Source of the DNA: an uncultured SAR86 cluster bacterium
GTDB lineage: Bacteria > Pseudomonadota > Gammaproteobacteria > Magnimaribacterales > D2472
NCBI GenBank assembly: GCA_902583575.1
Contig: CACHWY010000001.1
Location: forward strand, 203,008-267,007
Direction of reading: 5' to 3'
DNA: 64,000 nt
Numbering within the stretch: position 1 is the stretch's first letter; every line of letters begins with the position of its first letter. The position numbers and the translations under genes are program-made. A model generated the notes under the pieces. The model searched no databases. It saw only the letters and a program-made list of their open reading frames with translations, and was not told the DNA's origin. Of this stretch, positions 47,493-57,272 are shown in pieces.

Positions 47493-48837
47493 TTAATAAA
47501 TTTTTATTAATAATCCATCTAAGCCTGGCTATCGCTAAGAAAGCAAATATAGTTAATCCTACAATCATGCCATACCACATTCCTTTTGCTTCAAGAGGAT
47601 TATTAAAACCATAATTTGTTAAAAAATATCCTATTGGCATAGCAAAAATCCAAAAAGATATAAATAATAATATCATTGGTGCAAATGTATCTTTATATCC
47701 TCTTAGACTGCCCAATGCACCCATTTGAACTCCATCAGGTAGTTGGAATATAGCTGCAAATAAAATTAGAGTTATGGCAAGCTCTTTAACCAGAATCTCT
47801 GTTGTATATAAGCCAACGATAAATGAACCAAATAACAAAATTATTATGCTATTTATCAATGCTGTAAAAGAACACAAATATATTGCAGAGAATGAGGCGA
47901 ATTTAGCTTGATTTGGATTTTTTTCGCCTATAAGGTTTCCAACCCTAGTAGCTGCAGCTAACCCAATTGATAAAGGTACCATAAAAAATAAACTTGCAAT
48001 ATTAATTGCGACCGTATGTCCTGCTACTACTATTTCTCCAAAAACACTTAGAATTATTGCTGCTCCAGAAAACATACTTAGTTCAAAAAATATTCCAATA
48101 CCGATTGGCAAGCCTAGTTTAAAAACTTCTTTAGTTGTTTCCATTGAGAATGGAGTGAATTCTGAAAATGGCTTGGTTTGTTTATAATTTTTAGAAATAT
48201 TAATGTAGATAATTAATGTAATCATCATTAAAAAACCAATTATAGATGTTGCTATTCCGCAACCAACACCACCAAGCTTAGGCGCTCCGAATAATCCATA
48301 TACAAAAATTATGTCTAATGGAATATTTAATAGCATTCCACAGAAGGCGATTACAAATATTGGTTTTGTTAATGTCATTCCTTCGCTGTAACACCTTAAG
48401 CATGTATAAATAGTAAAGAAGGCAGTTCCTATTGAAACTGCTTTAAGATAGTCTCCTGATATCTTTGTAATACCCTGTTTGGTTGGAAGTTGGTCTAATA
48501 TTAAATCTAGATTTGTAAATATTAAGACAATAAAAATACTTAGAAATAAAGCTATCCAGAGTATCTCTCTTAATTTTTTTCCTATCTCTATAAATTTTTT
48601 AGCTCCATATAATTGAGCAATTATTGGCGTTACTGAAAAAATAACACCTGAAACAAAAAACCAAATAGCATTGCCAAAAGCTGTGCCTAAAGCCAGGCCA
48701 GCCAGATCATTTGCGCTAGCCCTTCCAGCAACAACTACATCAGTTGCCCCCATAAGCATATATGACATTTGGGAGCCAAAAATAGGGACGCCTATTTTTA
48801 TTAGCTGTTTAAACTCTATAATGTATTTATTAATCAA
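47485..48837 (-). CDS. MATE family efflux transporter (NorM-like)
   Basis: Multidrug/toxin extrusion protein of 450 residues with 12 predicted helices in two similar halves: N-terminal [25 protein letters not shown] and second-half [34 protein letters not shown] (one run across a helix pair), both with the family start. Ions and substrates cannot be told, but the type resembles NorM. It appears to start at TTG (48837), with no ATG in frame ahead of the first helix and no strong ribosome site. It is divergent from the acyltransferase gene. Confidence 0.9.
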   Translation of the reverse strand: MINKYIIEFKQLIKIGVPIFGSQMSYMLMGATDVVVAGRASANDLAGLALGTAFGNAIWFFVSGVIFSVTPIIAQLYGAKKFIEIGKKLREILWIALFLSIFIVLIFTNLDLILDQLPTKQGITKISGDYLKAVSIGTAFFTIYTCLRCYSEGMTLTKPIFVIAFCGMLLNIPLDIIFVYGLFGAPKLGGVGCGIATSIIGFLMMITLIIYINISKNYKQTKPFSEFTPFSMETTKEVFKLGLPIGIGIFFELSMFSGAAIILSVFGEIVVAGHTVAINIASLFFMVPLSIGLAAATRVGNLIGEKNPNQAKFASFSAIYLCSFTALINSIIILLFGSFIVGLYTTEILVKELAITLILFAAIFQLPDGVQMGALGSLRGYKDTFAPMILLFISFWIFAMPIGYFLTNYGFNNPLEAKGMWYGMIVGLTIFAFLAIARLRWIINKNLLTN

Positions 48838-48896
48838 TTTAATTTATTATTTTTTGCTACTTTATCATATAAAAAATTACAAAAAAGGAGATTATT

Positions 48897-49616
48897 ATTA
48901 GAAAAGATAACCGCCCATATTGGCTTAAAAAATTTGCTACCAAATGTATAAATATTTATGTTCGACATTTTCTAAAACCCCAATTTAAGTTTTTAGGAAA
49001 AGGAGGGGCTTATTTCAAACCACGTTTTATTAAAGTATTTGGTAAGAATGTTTCAATAGATGATTATCCAACATTAATAGGCGCATCTGACGCGAACATA
49101 GAATTCACTTCATGGAATATCGGTGACAATGAAGGAAAAATTATCATTGGGAAATATTGTTTAATTACACCAGGCGTTAGAATCATGGCAGCTGAAAAAA
49201 TTCAAATTGGAGATGCATGCATGATAGCTCATGGTGCTTATATCTCAGATGCAGATTGGCACGGCATATACGATAGAGCCAAACCAGTAGGCAAAACAAA
49301 ACCAGTAATTTTCAAAGATAATGTATGGATTGGTGATAGCGCAATAATTTGTAAAGGCGTAACTATTGGCAATAACAGTATCATTGGGGCAGGTGCAGTA
49401 GTTACAAAGGATGTTCCAGACAATTCAGTGTATGCAGGAAATCCTGCTAAATTAGTAAAAAAACTTGATGAAAAAGAGTTCAATACCAGAAAAGATTTCT
49501 TCAAAGATCCAAAAAAATTAGCTTATGATTTTGATATGCTTGATAGATACTCTTTAAAAGAGAATACTTTTTTAAATTGGATTAAAAGTTTAATCAACCC
49601 TGATAAATCTCATTAA
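48897..49616 (+). CDS. Hexapeptide-repeat acyltransferase, apparent ATT start
   Basis: Left-handed beta-helix acyltransferase of about 239 residues. Hexapeptide repeats run through IIIGKYCLITPGVRI, IQIGDACMIAHGAYI, VWIGDSAIICKGVTIGNNSIIGAGAVV and VPDNSVYAGNPAKLVKKL. The catalytic-type His is in DADWHGIYDR. The frame is open from 48873, and residues read before the first ATG (49185) include RPYWLKKFATKC, RHFLKPQFKFLGKGG and PRFIKVFGKN, which look like real acyltransferase N-terminus. No ATG, GTG, TTG or CTG occurs in frame between the stop at 48870 and 49185. AAGGAG (48885-48890) followed by ATT ATT ATT puts the start at ATT, best at 48897. Substrate is unknown. ATG 49185 alone would give a truncated 143-residue protein. 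Confidence 0.8.
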   Translation: MRKDNRPYWLKKFATKCINIYVRHFLKPQFKFLGKGGAYFKPRFIKVFGKNVSIDDYPTLIGASDANIEFTSWNIGDNEGKIIIGKYCLITPGVRIMAAEKIQIGDACMIAHGAYISDADWHGIYDRAKPVGKTKPVIFKDNVWIGDSAIICKGVTIGNNSIIGAGAVVTKDVPDNSVYAGNPAKLVKKLDEKEFNTRKDFFKDPKKLAYDFDMLDRYSLKENTFLNWIKSLINPDKSH

Positions 49617-49666
49617 TAGTTTTATTATAGCTACCTATACCTACTCTTTTTATTTACAATTACCTT

Positions 49667-50053
49667 ATGTCAAAGATAGTTAAAAAAGATGAAGAATGGA
49701 AAGAATTACTCAACCAGGAAAGTTATAGAGTAACAAGGCAATCTGGGACTGAAAAGCCATTTACAGGTAAATATTGGGATTTTAATAAAGATGGTATATA
49801 TAAGTGTATTTGTTGCGGTGAAAACTTATTTGAATCTAAAACAAAATTTGATGCAGGGTGCGGGTGGCCTAGTTTCTTTATTCCTCTTAATATGGAGTCT
49901 ATAAATGAATTTGAAGATAATTCATTTGGCATGAATAGGACAGAGGTAAAATGCGCAAAATGTGATGCACATCTTGGACATGTTTTTAATGATGGTCCTC
50001 AACCAACTGGTTTGAGATATTGTATAAATTCAGCATCTTTAAATTTTGAATAA
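49667..50053 (+). CDS. msrB: Peptide-methionine (R)-S-oxide reductase MsrB
   Basis: Repairs R-methionine sulfoxide in proteins, 128 residues. The two zinc CxxC pairs are [10 protein letters not shown] and [14 protein letters not shown]. The substrate site is [10 protein letters not shown], and the catalytic Cys is in [11 protein letters not shown]. It follows the acyltransferase gene by 50 bp and overlaps the murJ start by 8 bp. Confidence 0.96.
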   Translation: MSKIVKKDEEWKELLNQESYRVTRQSGTEKPFTGKYWDFNKDGIYKCICCGENLFESKTKFDAGCGWPSFFIPLNMESINEFEDNSFGMNRTEVKCAKCDAHLGHVFNDGPQPTGLRYCINSASLNFE

Positions 50054-51614
50054 CATCAGCAAAGAAAATCAAGAAAATTCTTTAACTTTTTTTAGTAGTT
50101 TAAAAAAAGTTATATCTGGTACTGGACTATCTAGAGTTTTTGGTCTCATAAGAGATATTGCAACTACAAATTTAATGGGAGCATCAGTATTTCATGATAT
50201 TTTTGTAGTAGTTCTAAAGATTCCCAATTTATTTAGAAGATTTTTTGCAGAAGGAGCATTCAATCAAGCATTTATACCTATTTATACAGATTATCAGAAA
50301 TCTAATAATTTAGACCAAACAAGAGATTTTTTAAATGCTATAGCAGGCACCTTATTAATTTTTTTATTTGTATTTACAATTTTAGTTTTAATTTTTGCTC
50401 CAGTTTTTATTTTAATTTTTGCTCCTGGTTTTTATTTTGACCCTATAAAACAAAACATATCAATTGATGTTTTAAGAATAATGTTTCCATATTTAGCATT
50501 AATATCATTGGTAGCGTTTGCAGGAGGAATTCAAAATACACACCAAAAATTTTCAGTACCTGCATTTACACCAGTTATATTTAATTTATGTTTAATAGTT
50601 TCAGCAATTTTTATTGCTCCTATGTACGATATGCCAATATACGTTCTGGCTTGGGGAGTACTTTTGGCAGGGATACTTCAATTATTAATACAGATATCTC
50701 CATTACTAAGTATAAATAGACTTCCAGTACCAAAATTAGATATAAAAAACCCAGGGTTAAGAAAATTTTTTAAATTGATATTACCGGCAATTTTAGCAGG
50801 GGGCATAATACAAATTAATTTGTTAATAGATACTATTTTTGCTTCATTGCTTGAAACAGGAAGTCCAACTTGGTTGTATGTTTCAGACAGATTAATACAA
50901 TTTCCAATGGGCATTTTTGCAATTGCAATAGGCACAATTTTGCTTCCTACACTATCAAATATTGATTTAGAAAGAGAAAAAAATGTATTCATTGAAAATA
51001 TTAAAAAAGGACAAAAATTTGTTCTATTCATAGGAGTGCCTTCCTTAATAGGATTATTTTTTTGTGCTGAAGATTTAATTAGTACTATTTTTTATAGAGG
51101 AGAGTTCACAGAATTAGATGTTTTCAAATCATCTTATAGCTTAATGGCTTTTTCTATTGGATTGCCATTTTTTATGTTAATGAAAGTTTTGACTCCTGCT
51201 TTTTTTGCAAGAAAAGATACAAAAACACCAATGTATGTTGCATTTATATCACTTGTTCTAAATGCATTTTTTAATTATTTATTAGCATTTGTTCTTGGGT
51301 TTGGGCATGTTGGTTTAGCAATCGGTAGTTCTATTGCAGCACTAATAAGTGTTTTGATTCTTGAAACTATTTTATATAAACAAGGCTTTATTAAGATTAC
51401 AAACATGTTTAATAGATTTAACTTTATGATATTAATATCAAGTGCATTCTTAATAGTTTTTTTAAATTTTTATACTACAAAAACAAATTTTATTGAATTC
51501 AACCAAATTGAACGACTTTTTTATCTTTCAATTGAAATATTAGCTTCTATATTTATTTATTTTTTTATTGCTCGGATTATAAATGGAAAGTCTTTAAGGA
51601 CATTGTTGAATTAA
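50046..51614 (+). CDS. murJ: Lipid II flippase MurJ
   Basis: MOP-superfamily flippase moving lipid II to the periplasmic side, 522 residues and about 14 helices. It begins with the family block [24 protein letters not shown], then [39 protein letters not shown], and [24 protein letters not shown] 50046 is the only start near the family N-terminus, overlapping the msrB stop; no clear ribosome site. murJ-ribF-ileS-lspA-ispH is a conserved order (rpsT, often before ribF, is missing). Confidence 0.96.
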   Translation: MNNISKENQENSLTFFSSLKKVISGTGLSRVFGLIRDIATTNLMGASVFHDIFVVVLKIPNLFRRFFAEGAFNQAFIPIYTDYQKSNNLDQTRDFLNAIAGTLLIFLFVFTILVLIFAPVFILIFAPGFYFDPIKQNISIDVLRIMFPYLALISLVAFAGGIQNTHQKFSVPAFTPVIFNLCLIVSAIFIAPMYDMPIYVLAWGVLLAGILQLLIQISPLLSINRLPVPKLDIKNPGLRKFFKLILPAILAGGIIQINLLIDTIFASLLETGSPTWLYVSDRLIQFPMGIFAIAIGTILLPTLSNIDLEREKNVFIENIKKGQKFVLFIGVPSLIGLFFCAEDLISTIFYRGEFTELDVFKSSYSLMAFSIGLPFFMLMKVLTPAFFARKDTKTPMYVAFISLVLNAFFNYLLAFVLGFGHVGLAIGSSIAALISVLILETILYKQGFIKITNMFNRFNFMILISSAFLIVFLNFYTTKTNFIEFNQIERLFYLSIEILASIFIYFFIARIINGKSLRTLLN

Positions 51615-51615
51615 A

Positions 51616-52578
51616 ATGTATTTAATAAGAGGGCAGCACAATTTAGAATTATTTAAATCTCGATATCCAAATATAAAACTATGCGGAACAATTGGAAATT
51701 TTGATGGACTCCATATAGGACATCAGGCGATTTTAAAAAAAATTAAGAATAATTCTGAAAAATTTAATGCAAAAACTATAGTATTTTTTACTGAACCTCA
51801 CGCAGCTGAGTATTTTGCAAAAATTAGAGATATAAATGCAGATACCCCACCAAGGATTTCTCCATGGCGAGAAAAAGTAAAGCTTCTTGAAAAAAATGAA
51901 ATAGATTTCGCATTTTTTTTAAAATTTAATGATTCTCTTCGAACAATGTCACCTGAAAATTTTATTTCTGAAATATTGGAGTCAATTAATTTAGTTAGCT
52001 TTACAGTTGGAGATGATTTTAGATTTGGACAAGATAGGAAAGGAGATATAGAGCTTTTACGAAATTGGGGAAAAGAAAAAAATATTCTTATTGAAAATAC
52101 TGAAACTATTCTATTTGATAGTCAGCGTATAAGCAGCTCTAGAATTAGGAAGGCTATAACAGAAAATAACTTCGATCTTGCAGAAGATCTTTTAGGAAGA
52201 CCTTATACATTTTCCGGGAAAGTTGTGCATGGCCAACATCTAGGAAGGACGATAAATATTCCAACAGCAAATATCTGGCTTCCAAAGCAGAAGCTTCCAA
52301 TAAAAGGTGTTTATGCAGTTAAATGCTATCTTAATCATCAAATAATTCAGGGTATTGCTAATATGGGTGTTAGGCCTACCATTGGCGGAAGCAGCCCAGT
52401 TCTAGAGATCCATTTATTTGAATTCGATAAAGATATTTATTCAGAAAGATTGATAGTTAAATTTATAAAAAAAATAAGAGATGAAAAGAAATTTGATAAT
52501 TTAGACATGTTAAAATTACAAATTCAAGAGGACATATTAATAGCTAAAAATATTTTAAATAACGCTCATGAAAGCTAA
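51616..52578 (+). CDS. ribF: Bifunctional riboflavin kinase / FAD synthetase
   Basis: Makes FMN and then FAD, 320 residues. The N-terminal adenylyltransferase domain has GTIGNFDGLHIGHQAIL and VGDDFRFGQDRKGD, and the C-terminal kinase domain has GRPYTFSGKVVHGQHLGRTINIPTANI (split across the domain start) and GVRPTIGGSSPVLEIHL. It could supply FAD for SdhA and LpdA. It starts 1 bp after murJ and overlaps ileS by 11 bp. Confidence 0.97.
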   Translation: MYLIRGQHNLELFKSRYPNIKLCGTIGNFDGLHIGHQAILKKIKNNSEKFNAKTIVFFTEPHAAEYFAKIRDINADTPPRISPWREKVKLLEKNEIDFAFFLKFNDSLRTMSPENFISEILESINLVSFTVGDDFRFGQDRKGDIELLRNWGKEKNILIENTETILFDSQRISSSRIRKAITENNFDLAEDLLGRPYTFSGKVVHGQHLGRTINIPTANIWLPKQKLPIKGVYAVKCYLNHQIIQGIANMGVRPTIGGSSPVLEIHLFEFDKDIYSERLIVKFIKKIRDEKKFDNLDMLKLQIQEDILIAKNILNNAHES

Positions 52579-55339
52579 TTATAGAGATACATTAAATCTT
52601 CCAGATACTGAATTTTCAATGAAGGCTGGATTGCCTAGAAAAGAACCAGAAATGCTTGATTTTTGGTCTAATAAAGATTTGTATAAGAAGATAAGAGATA
52701 AATATAAAGATAAAGAATTATTTCTTTTACACGATGGTCCTCCGTATGCAAATGGCGACATCCATCTTGGACACTCAGTAAATAAAATTCTAAAAGACAT
52801 TACTATCAAATTTAAAACTCTTCAGGGTTTTAATGCTCCATTTGTACCAGGATGGGACTGTCATGGGCTGCCAATCGAATTAAATGTTGAAAAGAAGCAT
52901 GGTAAAAATAGTAAGCTTGTTAAGAATAAAGAAAGTTTTCAAAAAGCATGCAAGGAATATGCAGAGACTCAAATAAACAATCAATTGGAAGACTTTAAAA
53001 GGCTTGGGGTCTTAGGTGATTGGGAAAATTCATATAAATCATTAGATCCAAAATTTGAAGCAGACATCGTAAGGTCCTTGGGTATTATTTATAACGAAGG
53101 CTACTTAGAAAAAGGTGAAAAGCCTGTTCATTGGTGCCAAGAAAGCGGATCATCCTTAGCAGAGGCAGAAGTTGAATATATTGATAAAACATCAAAAGCA
53201 ATTGATGTTGCATTCAAGGTTGATCATTCATCTTTAAAAAAGGTAAGAGATTTATTTAGTGCTGTAGATTCAGATGAAATATCATTTGTTATATGGACAA
53301 CTACTCCATGGACAATACCTTCAAATGTAGCTGTATGTATTAATCCTGAATATAAATACTCGCTCATTAAAATGAATAATAAATTTTATGTAATTGCATT
53401 TGAGATGATTGATCAATGTTCTAAAAGATGGAAGCAAAAATTCGATGTTATATCGACAATAGAAGGTAAAAAATTAAATGATATTGATCTTATTCATCCT
53501 TTTTTAGATAGAAAATCAGTCGTTCTTCATGCAGATCATGTTACAACTGAAACAGGAACAGGTTGTGTTCACACCGCTCCAGCTCATGGTATGGACGATT
53601 ATTTAATATGTAAGAAAAACAATATTGATACAATCCACTCTCTAAATAACAAGGCTTTCTTCAAGGATGAATTGGATTTTATTGCAGGACTTCCTGCTAT
53701 GAAAGCAGATCCGCTCATTATTGAAAAATTACAAGAGCAGAATGCACTTATTAATATAGAAGATTATCATCATTCATATCCTCATTGTTGGAGACGCAAA
53801 ACGCCTCTAATTTTTACATCCACTCCTCAATGGTTTATTTCAATGAAAAAAAATAATCTTATTAAAGATGCCCTAAAAGATATTAAAAACGTTAATTGGG
53901 AACCCTCATGGGGCCTTCAAAGAATAGAATCTATGCTTGTTGATAGACCAGATTGGTGTATTTCTAGACAAAGAAATTGGGGCGTGCCTATAACTTTAGT
54001 TGTTCATAAAGATACTGGAGAAATCCATCCCGATCAAAAAAACCTATTTGAAAAATTTGCACAAATTATTGAGAAAGATGGAATTTCAGCTTGGGATCAA
54101 TTAGATTTAAAAGATTTTATTTCTGATTATAAAGATTATGTTAAAACCTCTGATACTCTAGATGTTTGGTTTGACTCAGGAGTAACACATTTTGCTGTAT
54201 CTTCTAAAAGATTTGGAAAAAATACTATTGCTGATCTTTATCTTGAAGGATCAGACCAGCATAGGGGATGGTTTCAATCATCTCTACTGACAAGTATTGC
54301 AATGAATGGCTCTGCTCCATACAAAACAGTTTTAACACATGGGTTTGTCGTCGATGAGCAAGGAAGAAAGCAATCAAAATCTCTTGGCAATGTTGTATCT
54401 CCTCAAAAAGTTTGGGACAACTTAGGTGCAGATATCTTAAGACTTTGGGTTGCCTCAACTGATTTTAGAAGTGAGATGGTTGCATCTGATGAGATTTTGA
54501 GAAGAACTTCAGATCAATATAGACGAATTAGAAATACATTTAGGTTTATTTTAGGCAATTTAAAGGACTATAAGGATGAAAATAAAATTAAGTTCAAAGA
54601 TCAAGTTGAGCTAGATAAATGGATAATTAATGAAGCTAAAATCTTACAAAACGATGTTTTAAAACTATATGAATCCTATTCATATCATAAGGCTATTCAA
54701 AAAATTCATAATTTTTGTGTCAATGAATTAGGAGGAGTATATCTTGATATTGTTAAAGATAGACTTTACACCTGTAAGTCTGACTCAAATGCAAGAAGAT
54801 CATGCCAAACAAGCTTAGATTTTCTTTTAAATATTTTAGTAAGGCTCATTGCTCCAGTTCTTTCTTATACTGCAGAAGAAATCTGGCAAACAAGCGAAAG
54901 ATTATCTAGTCAAGAGGAATCAGTTTTTCTGTCTAATTATGATATTTCAGAAATTGATTATCAGTCATCTATCAAAGAATCAGATTGGAATAGAATTTTT
55001 GAAATTAAAGATGCAGTTAATCAATCTATAGAAGAAATGAGAAGTGAGAATAAACTCAAAGGATCATTAGATTCTATTGTAAATATTAATTCAAATGAAG
55101 AAGATTTAAAGATTCTTAAAAAATTAGGGAATGAACTCCATTTTTTATTTATCTCTTCTGAAGCAAGTGTTGAAAAGAGCAAGAGTTTTAAAATTAAAAT
55201 TAATTCATCAAAAAATCCTAAATGTACCAGATGTTGGCATAGGCATGCTTCAGTAGGAACAAGTAAAGAACATCCAGAGCTTTGTTATAGATGTATTGAA
55301 AATATAGATGACAATGGTGAACAAAGAAGCTTTGTATAA
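52568..55339 (+). CDS. ileS: Isoleucyl-tRNA synthetase
   Basis: Class-I synthetase of 923 residues. It has the HIGH-type motif GDIHLGHSVNK, the editing domain with TTTPWTIPSN and TGTGCVHTAPAHGMDDY, WCISRQRNWGVPI, and the KMSKS-type motif QSKSLGNVVSP. A C-terminal zinc finger carries CTRCWHRHASV and CYRCIEN. Motif type and zinc finger fit the bacterial IleS1 form. It overlaps ribF by 11 bp and lspA by 32 bp. Confidence 0.98.
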   Translation: MKANYRDTLNLPDTEFSMKAGLPRKEPEMLDFWSNKDLYKKIRDKYKDKELFLLHDGPPYANGDIHLGHSVNKILKDITIKFKTLQGFNAPFVPGWDCHGLPIELNVEKKHGKNSKLVKNKESFQKACKEYAETQINNQLEDFKRLGVLGDWENSYKSLDPKFEADIVRSLGIIYNEGYLEKGEKPVHWCQESGSSLAEAEVEYIDKTSKAIDVAFKVDHSSLKKVRDLFSAVDSDEISFVIWTTTPWTIPSNVAVCINPEYKYSLIKMNNKFYVIAFEMIDQCSKRWKQKFDVISTIEGKKLNDIDLIHPFLDRKSVVLHADHVTTETGTGCVHTAPAHGMDDYLICKKNNIDTIHSLNNKAFFKDELDFIAGLPAMKADPLIIEKLQEQNALINIEDYHHSYPHCWRRKTPLIFTSTPQWFISMKKNNLIKDALKDIKNVNWEPSWGLQRIESMLVDRPDWCISRQRNWGVPITLVVHKDTGEIHPDQKNLFEKFAQIIEKDGISAWDQLDLKDFISDYKDYVKTSDTLDVWFDSGVTHFAVSSKRFGKNTIADLYLEGSDQHRGWFQSSLLTSIAMNGSAPYKTVLTHGFVVDEQGRKQSKSLGNVVSPQKVWDNLGADILRLWVASTDFRSEMVASDEILRRTSDQYRRIRNTFRFILGNLKDYKDENKIKFKDQVELDKWIINEAKILQNDVLKLYESYSYHKAIQKIHNFCVNELGGVYLDIVKDRLYTCKSDSNARRSCQTSLDFLLNILVRLIAPVLSYTAEEIWQTSERLSSQEESVFLSNYDISEIDYQSSIKESDWNRIFEIKDAVNQSIEEMRSENKLKGSLDSIVNINSNEEDLKILKKLGNELHFLFISSEASVEKSKSFKIKINSSKNPKCTRCWHRHASVGTSKEHPELCYRCIENIDDNGEQRSFV

Positions 55340-55802
55340 CTTCAGGTTTATAATACTTATTATTTCTTTAGTTGCTATTGATTTAATATCAAAAAGTTTT
55401 GCTATTAATAACTTATCACTTGGAGAGTCATCGACCACCTTACTTCCATTTATAGATATACTTCTCATTTATAATTCTGGAATTGCATTTGGTATTTTTG
55501 ATAATAGCGGAATGTTAGCATCAAATATTCTATTGTTAGTAACGCTTATAATTTTATGCTACTTAATATGGACGATTATTTATGAACCTCAAAAAAATAA
55601 AAAATATTCATTATCAATTATTACTGCTGGTGCTTTAGGAAACATAATAGATAGAGTAATTGACGGTCAAGTAACTGACTTTCTACATCTTGAGATATTG
55701 AATTTTTCATTTTTCATTTTTAATTTTGCTGATGCATTTATAACCATTGGCGCACTTTTGATTATATACTTTGAGATTATTTATAAACCGAAGAATGAAT
55801 AA
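55308..55802 (+). CDS. lspA: Lipoprotein signal peptidase LspA
   Basis: Aspartyl protease cutting prolipoprotein signal peptides before the acylated Cys; it should process Pal, BamB and BamC of this window. Length is about 160 residues with four membrane helices. Catalytic Asp residues are in GALGNIIDRVIDGQVTDFL and FNFADAFITIGALL, with the conserved YNSGIAFGIF. Start is uncertain: ATG 55308, ATG 55314 or GTG 55317, all inside the ileS end. Confidence 0.95.
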   Translation: MTMVNKEALYNFRFIILIISLVAIDLISKSFAINNLSLGESSTTLLPFIDILLIYNSGIAFGIFDNSGMLASNILLLVTLIILCYLIWTIIYEPQKNKKYSLSIITAGALGNIIDRVIDGQVTDFLHLEILNFSFFIFNFADAFITIGALLIIYFEIIYKPKNE

Positions 55803-56733
55803 AGAAATAAAATTAGCAAATCCAAGGGGTTTTTGTGCCGGTGTTGATAGGGCTATTGATATTGTTAATAAGGCCCTAGATATTTATGGGGCGCCAGTTT
55901 ATGTAAAACATGAGGTTGTTCATAACAAAGTCGTAGTAGATGATCTTAAAAAAAGAGGCGCAATATTTGTTGAAGAAATAAATGAAATACCTGATGATTC
56001 TTTGGTAATATTCAGCGCTCATGGAGTTTCTAGAGAGGTTGAAGAGAGTACAAAGTCTAGAAATCTAAATTATTTTGATGCTACTTGCCCACTAGTTACT
56101 AAAGTTCACATGGAGGTTAGGAAGCATGCAAATGCTAATAAGGATATTATTTTAGTTGGCCATGAAGGACACCCGGAAGTCGAAGGTACTATGGGTAGGC
56201 ATGAAAATTCTGAGAATAGTTCAATATATTTAGTTGAAAATGAGAACGATGCAAAAAATATAAGGATAACCAAAAAAAATAATCTTGCTGTGGTTACCCA
56301 AACCACGCTTAGTGTTGATGAAACAAAATCTATAATTGATATCTTAAAGGATAGATTTCCAAACATAAGTATTCCAAAAAAAGATGATATTTGTTATGCA
56401 ACTCAAAATAGACAGGATGCGGTAAAGCAATTAGCCTTAGAATCAGATTTTATGATTGTTGTAGGATCAAAAAATAGTTCAAACTCTAATAGATTAAGAG
56501 AATTGAGTGAAAAATGTGGTTGCAAATCCGTATTAATTGATGAATTCAATGATTTAGATCTTAATGAACTAATGAATTTTTCAAATATTTCTATAACTGC
56601 AGGCGCATCAGCGCCTGAATCAAGAGTCATGGAGATTGCTAAGTCTTTAGAGTCGCATATTGGCGCTGAGATAGTTCAACATGGGGAGGATAATGAAAAT
56701 ATCTATTTCAAACTTCCTCCTGGATTAAGATAA
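55795..56733 (+). CDS. ispH: 4-hydroxy-3-methylbut-2-enyl diphosphate reductase IspH
   Basis: [4Fe-4S] enzyme making IPP and DMAPP from HMBPP, last step of the MEP pathway served by IspDF and IspG. The 312-residue protein has NPRGFCAGVDRAIDI (first Cys ligand), HEVVHNKVVVDDLKKRGA, FSAHGVS, DATCPLVTKVH (second Cys), ICYATQNRQDAV (third Cys) and SKNSSNSNRLRE. I chose ATG 55795, eight bases inside lspA, which gives the standard family N-terminus. Confidence 0.97.
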   Translation: MNKEIKLANPRGFCAGVDRAIDIVNKALDIYGAPVYVKHEVVHNKVVVDDLKKRGAIFVEEINEIPDDSLVIFSAHGVSREVEESTKSRNLNYFDATCPLVTKVHMEVRKHANANKDIILVGHEGHPEVEGTMGRHENSENSSIYLVENENDAKNIRITKKNNLAVVTQTTLSVDETKSIIDILKDRFPNISIPKKDDICYATQNRQDAVKQLALESDFMIVVGSKNSSNSNRLRELSEKCGCKSVLIDEFNDLDLNELMNFSNISITAGASAPESRVMEIAKSLESHIGAEIVQHGEDNENIYFKLPPGLR

Positions 56734-57272
56734 TGGAAATTGATAATCATCTTATTAAAGAAGTAAAATTTTTAAAATCACCAAATTTTAATAACAGGCC
56801 AGCCGAAGAGAATATAAGCTTAATTGTAATTCATTCAATCAGTTTACCTCCTAAGCAATATGGAGGATCTTATGTAGAAGAGTTTTTTTTAAATAATCTT
56901 AATATTTCAGATCATGAATCTTTCAAAGAGATTAAGGATTTAAAAGTATCCTCTCACTTATACATTAAGCGTGATGGGGAGATAATACAATTTGTTCCAT
57001 TTAATAAAAGAGCATGGCATGCAGGCGATTCAGTTTTTAAAGGAGTTCCAAATTGTAATGATTTTTCTATAGGTATAGAGCTTGAAGGAGCTGATGACGA
57101 TATTTTTACTGAAGAGCAATACAATTCTTTGGTATCAGCAACTAAAGAAATTATTAAAAAATATCCTTTAATTTCAAAAGATAATATAACTGGACATTCT
57201 GAAATAGCTCCTAATAGAAAAACTGATCCAGGTAATAAATTCGATTGGGAGAAATATCTTAAGTTAGTATGA
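56733..57272 (+). CDS. ampD: 1,6-anhydro-N-acetylmuramyl-L-alanine amidase AmpD
   Basis: Cytoplasmic zinc amidase cleaving peptides from anhydro-MurNAc muropeptides in wall recycling, 179 residues. Zinc ligands are His34 (LIVIHSISLP), His155 and Asp165 (TGHSEIAPNRKTDPG). Glu117 in IGIELEGAD fills the catalytic place. It is followed, with a 4-bp overlap, by an AmpG-like permease, which imports the substrate; the pair makes functional sense. Confidence 0.94.
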   Translation: MEIDNHLIKEVKFLKSPNFNNRPAEENISLIVIHSISLPPKQYGGSYVEEFFLNNLNISDHESFKEIKDLKVSSHLYIKRDGEIIQFVPFNKRAWHAGDSVFKGVPNCNDFSIGIELEGADDDIFTEEQYNSLVSATKEIIKKYPLISKDNITGHSEIAPNRKTDPGNKFDWEKYLKLV

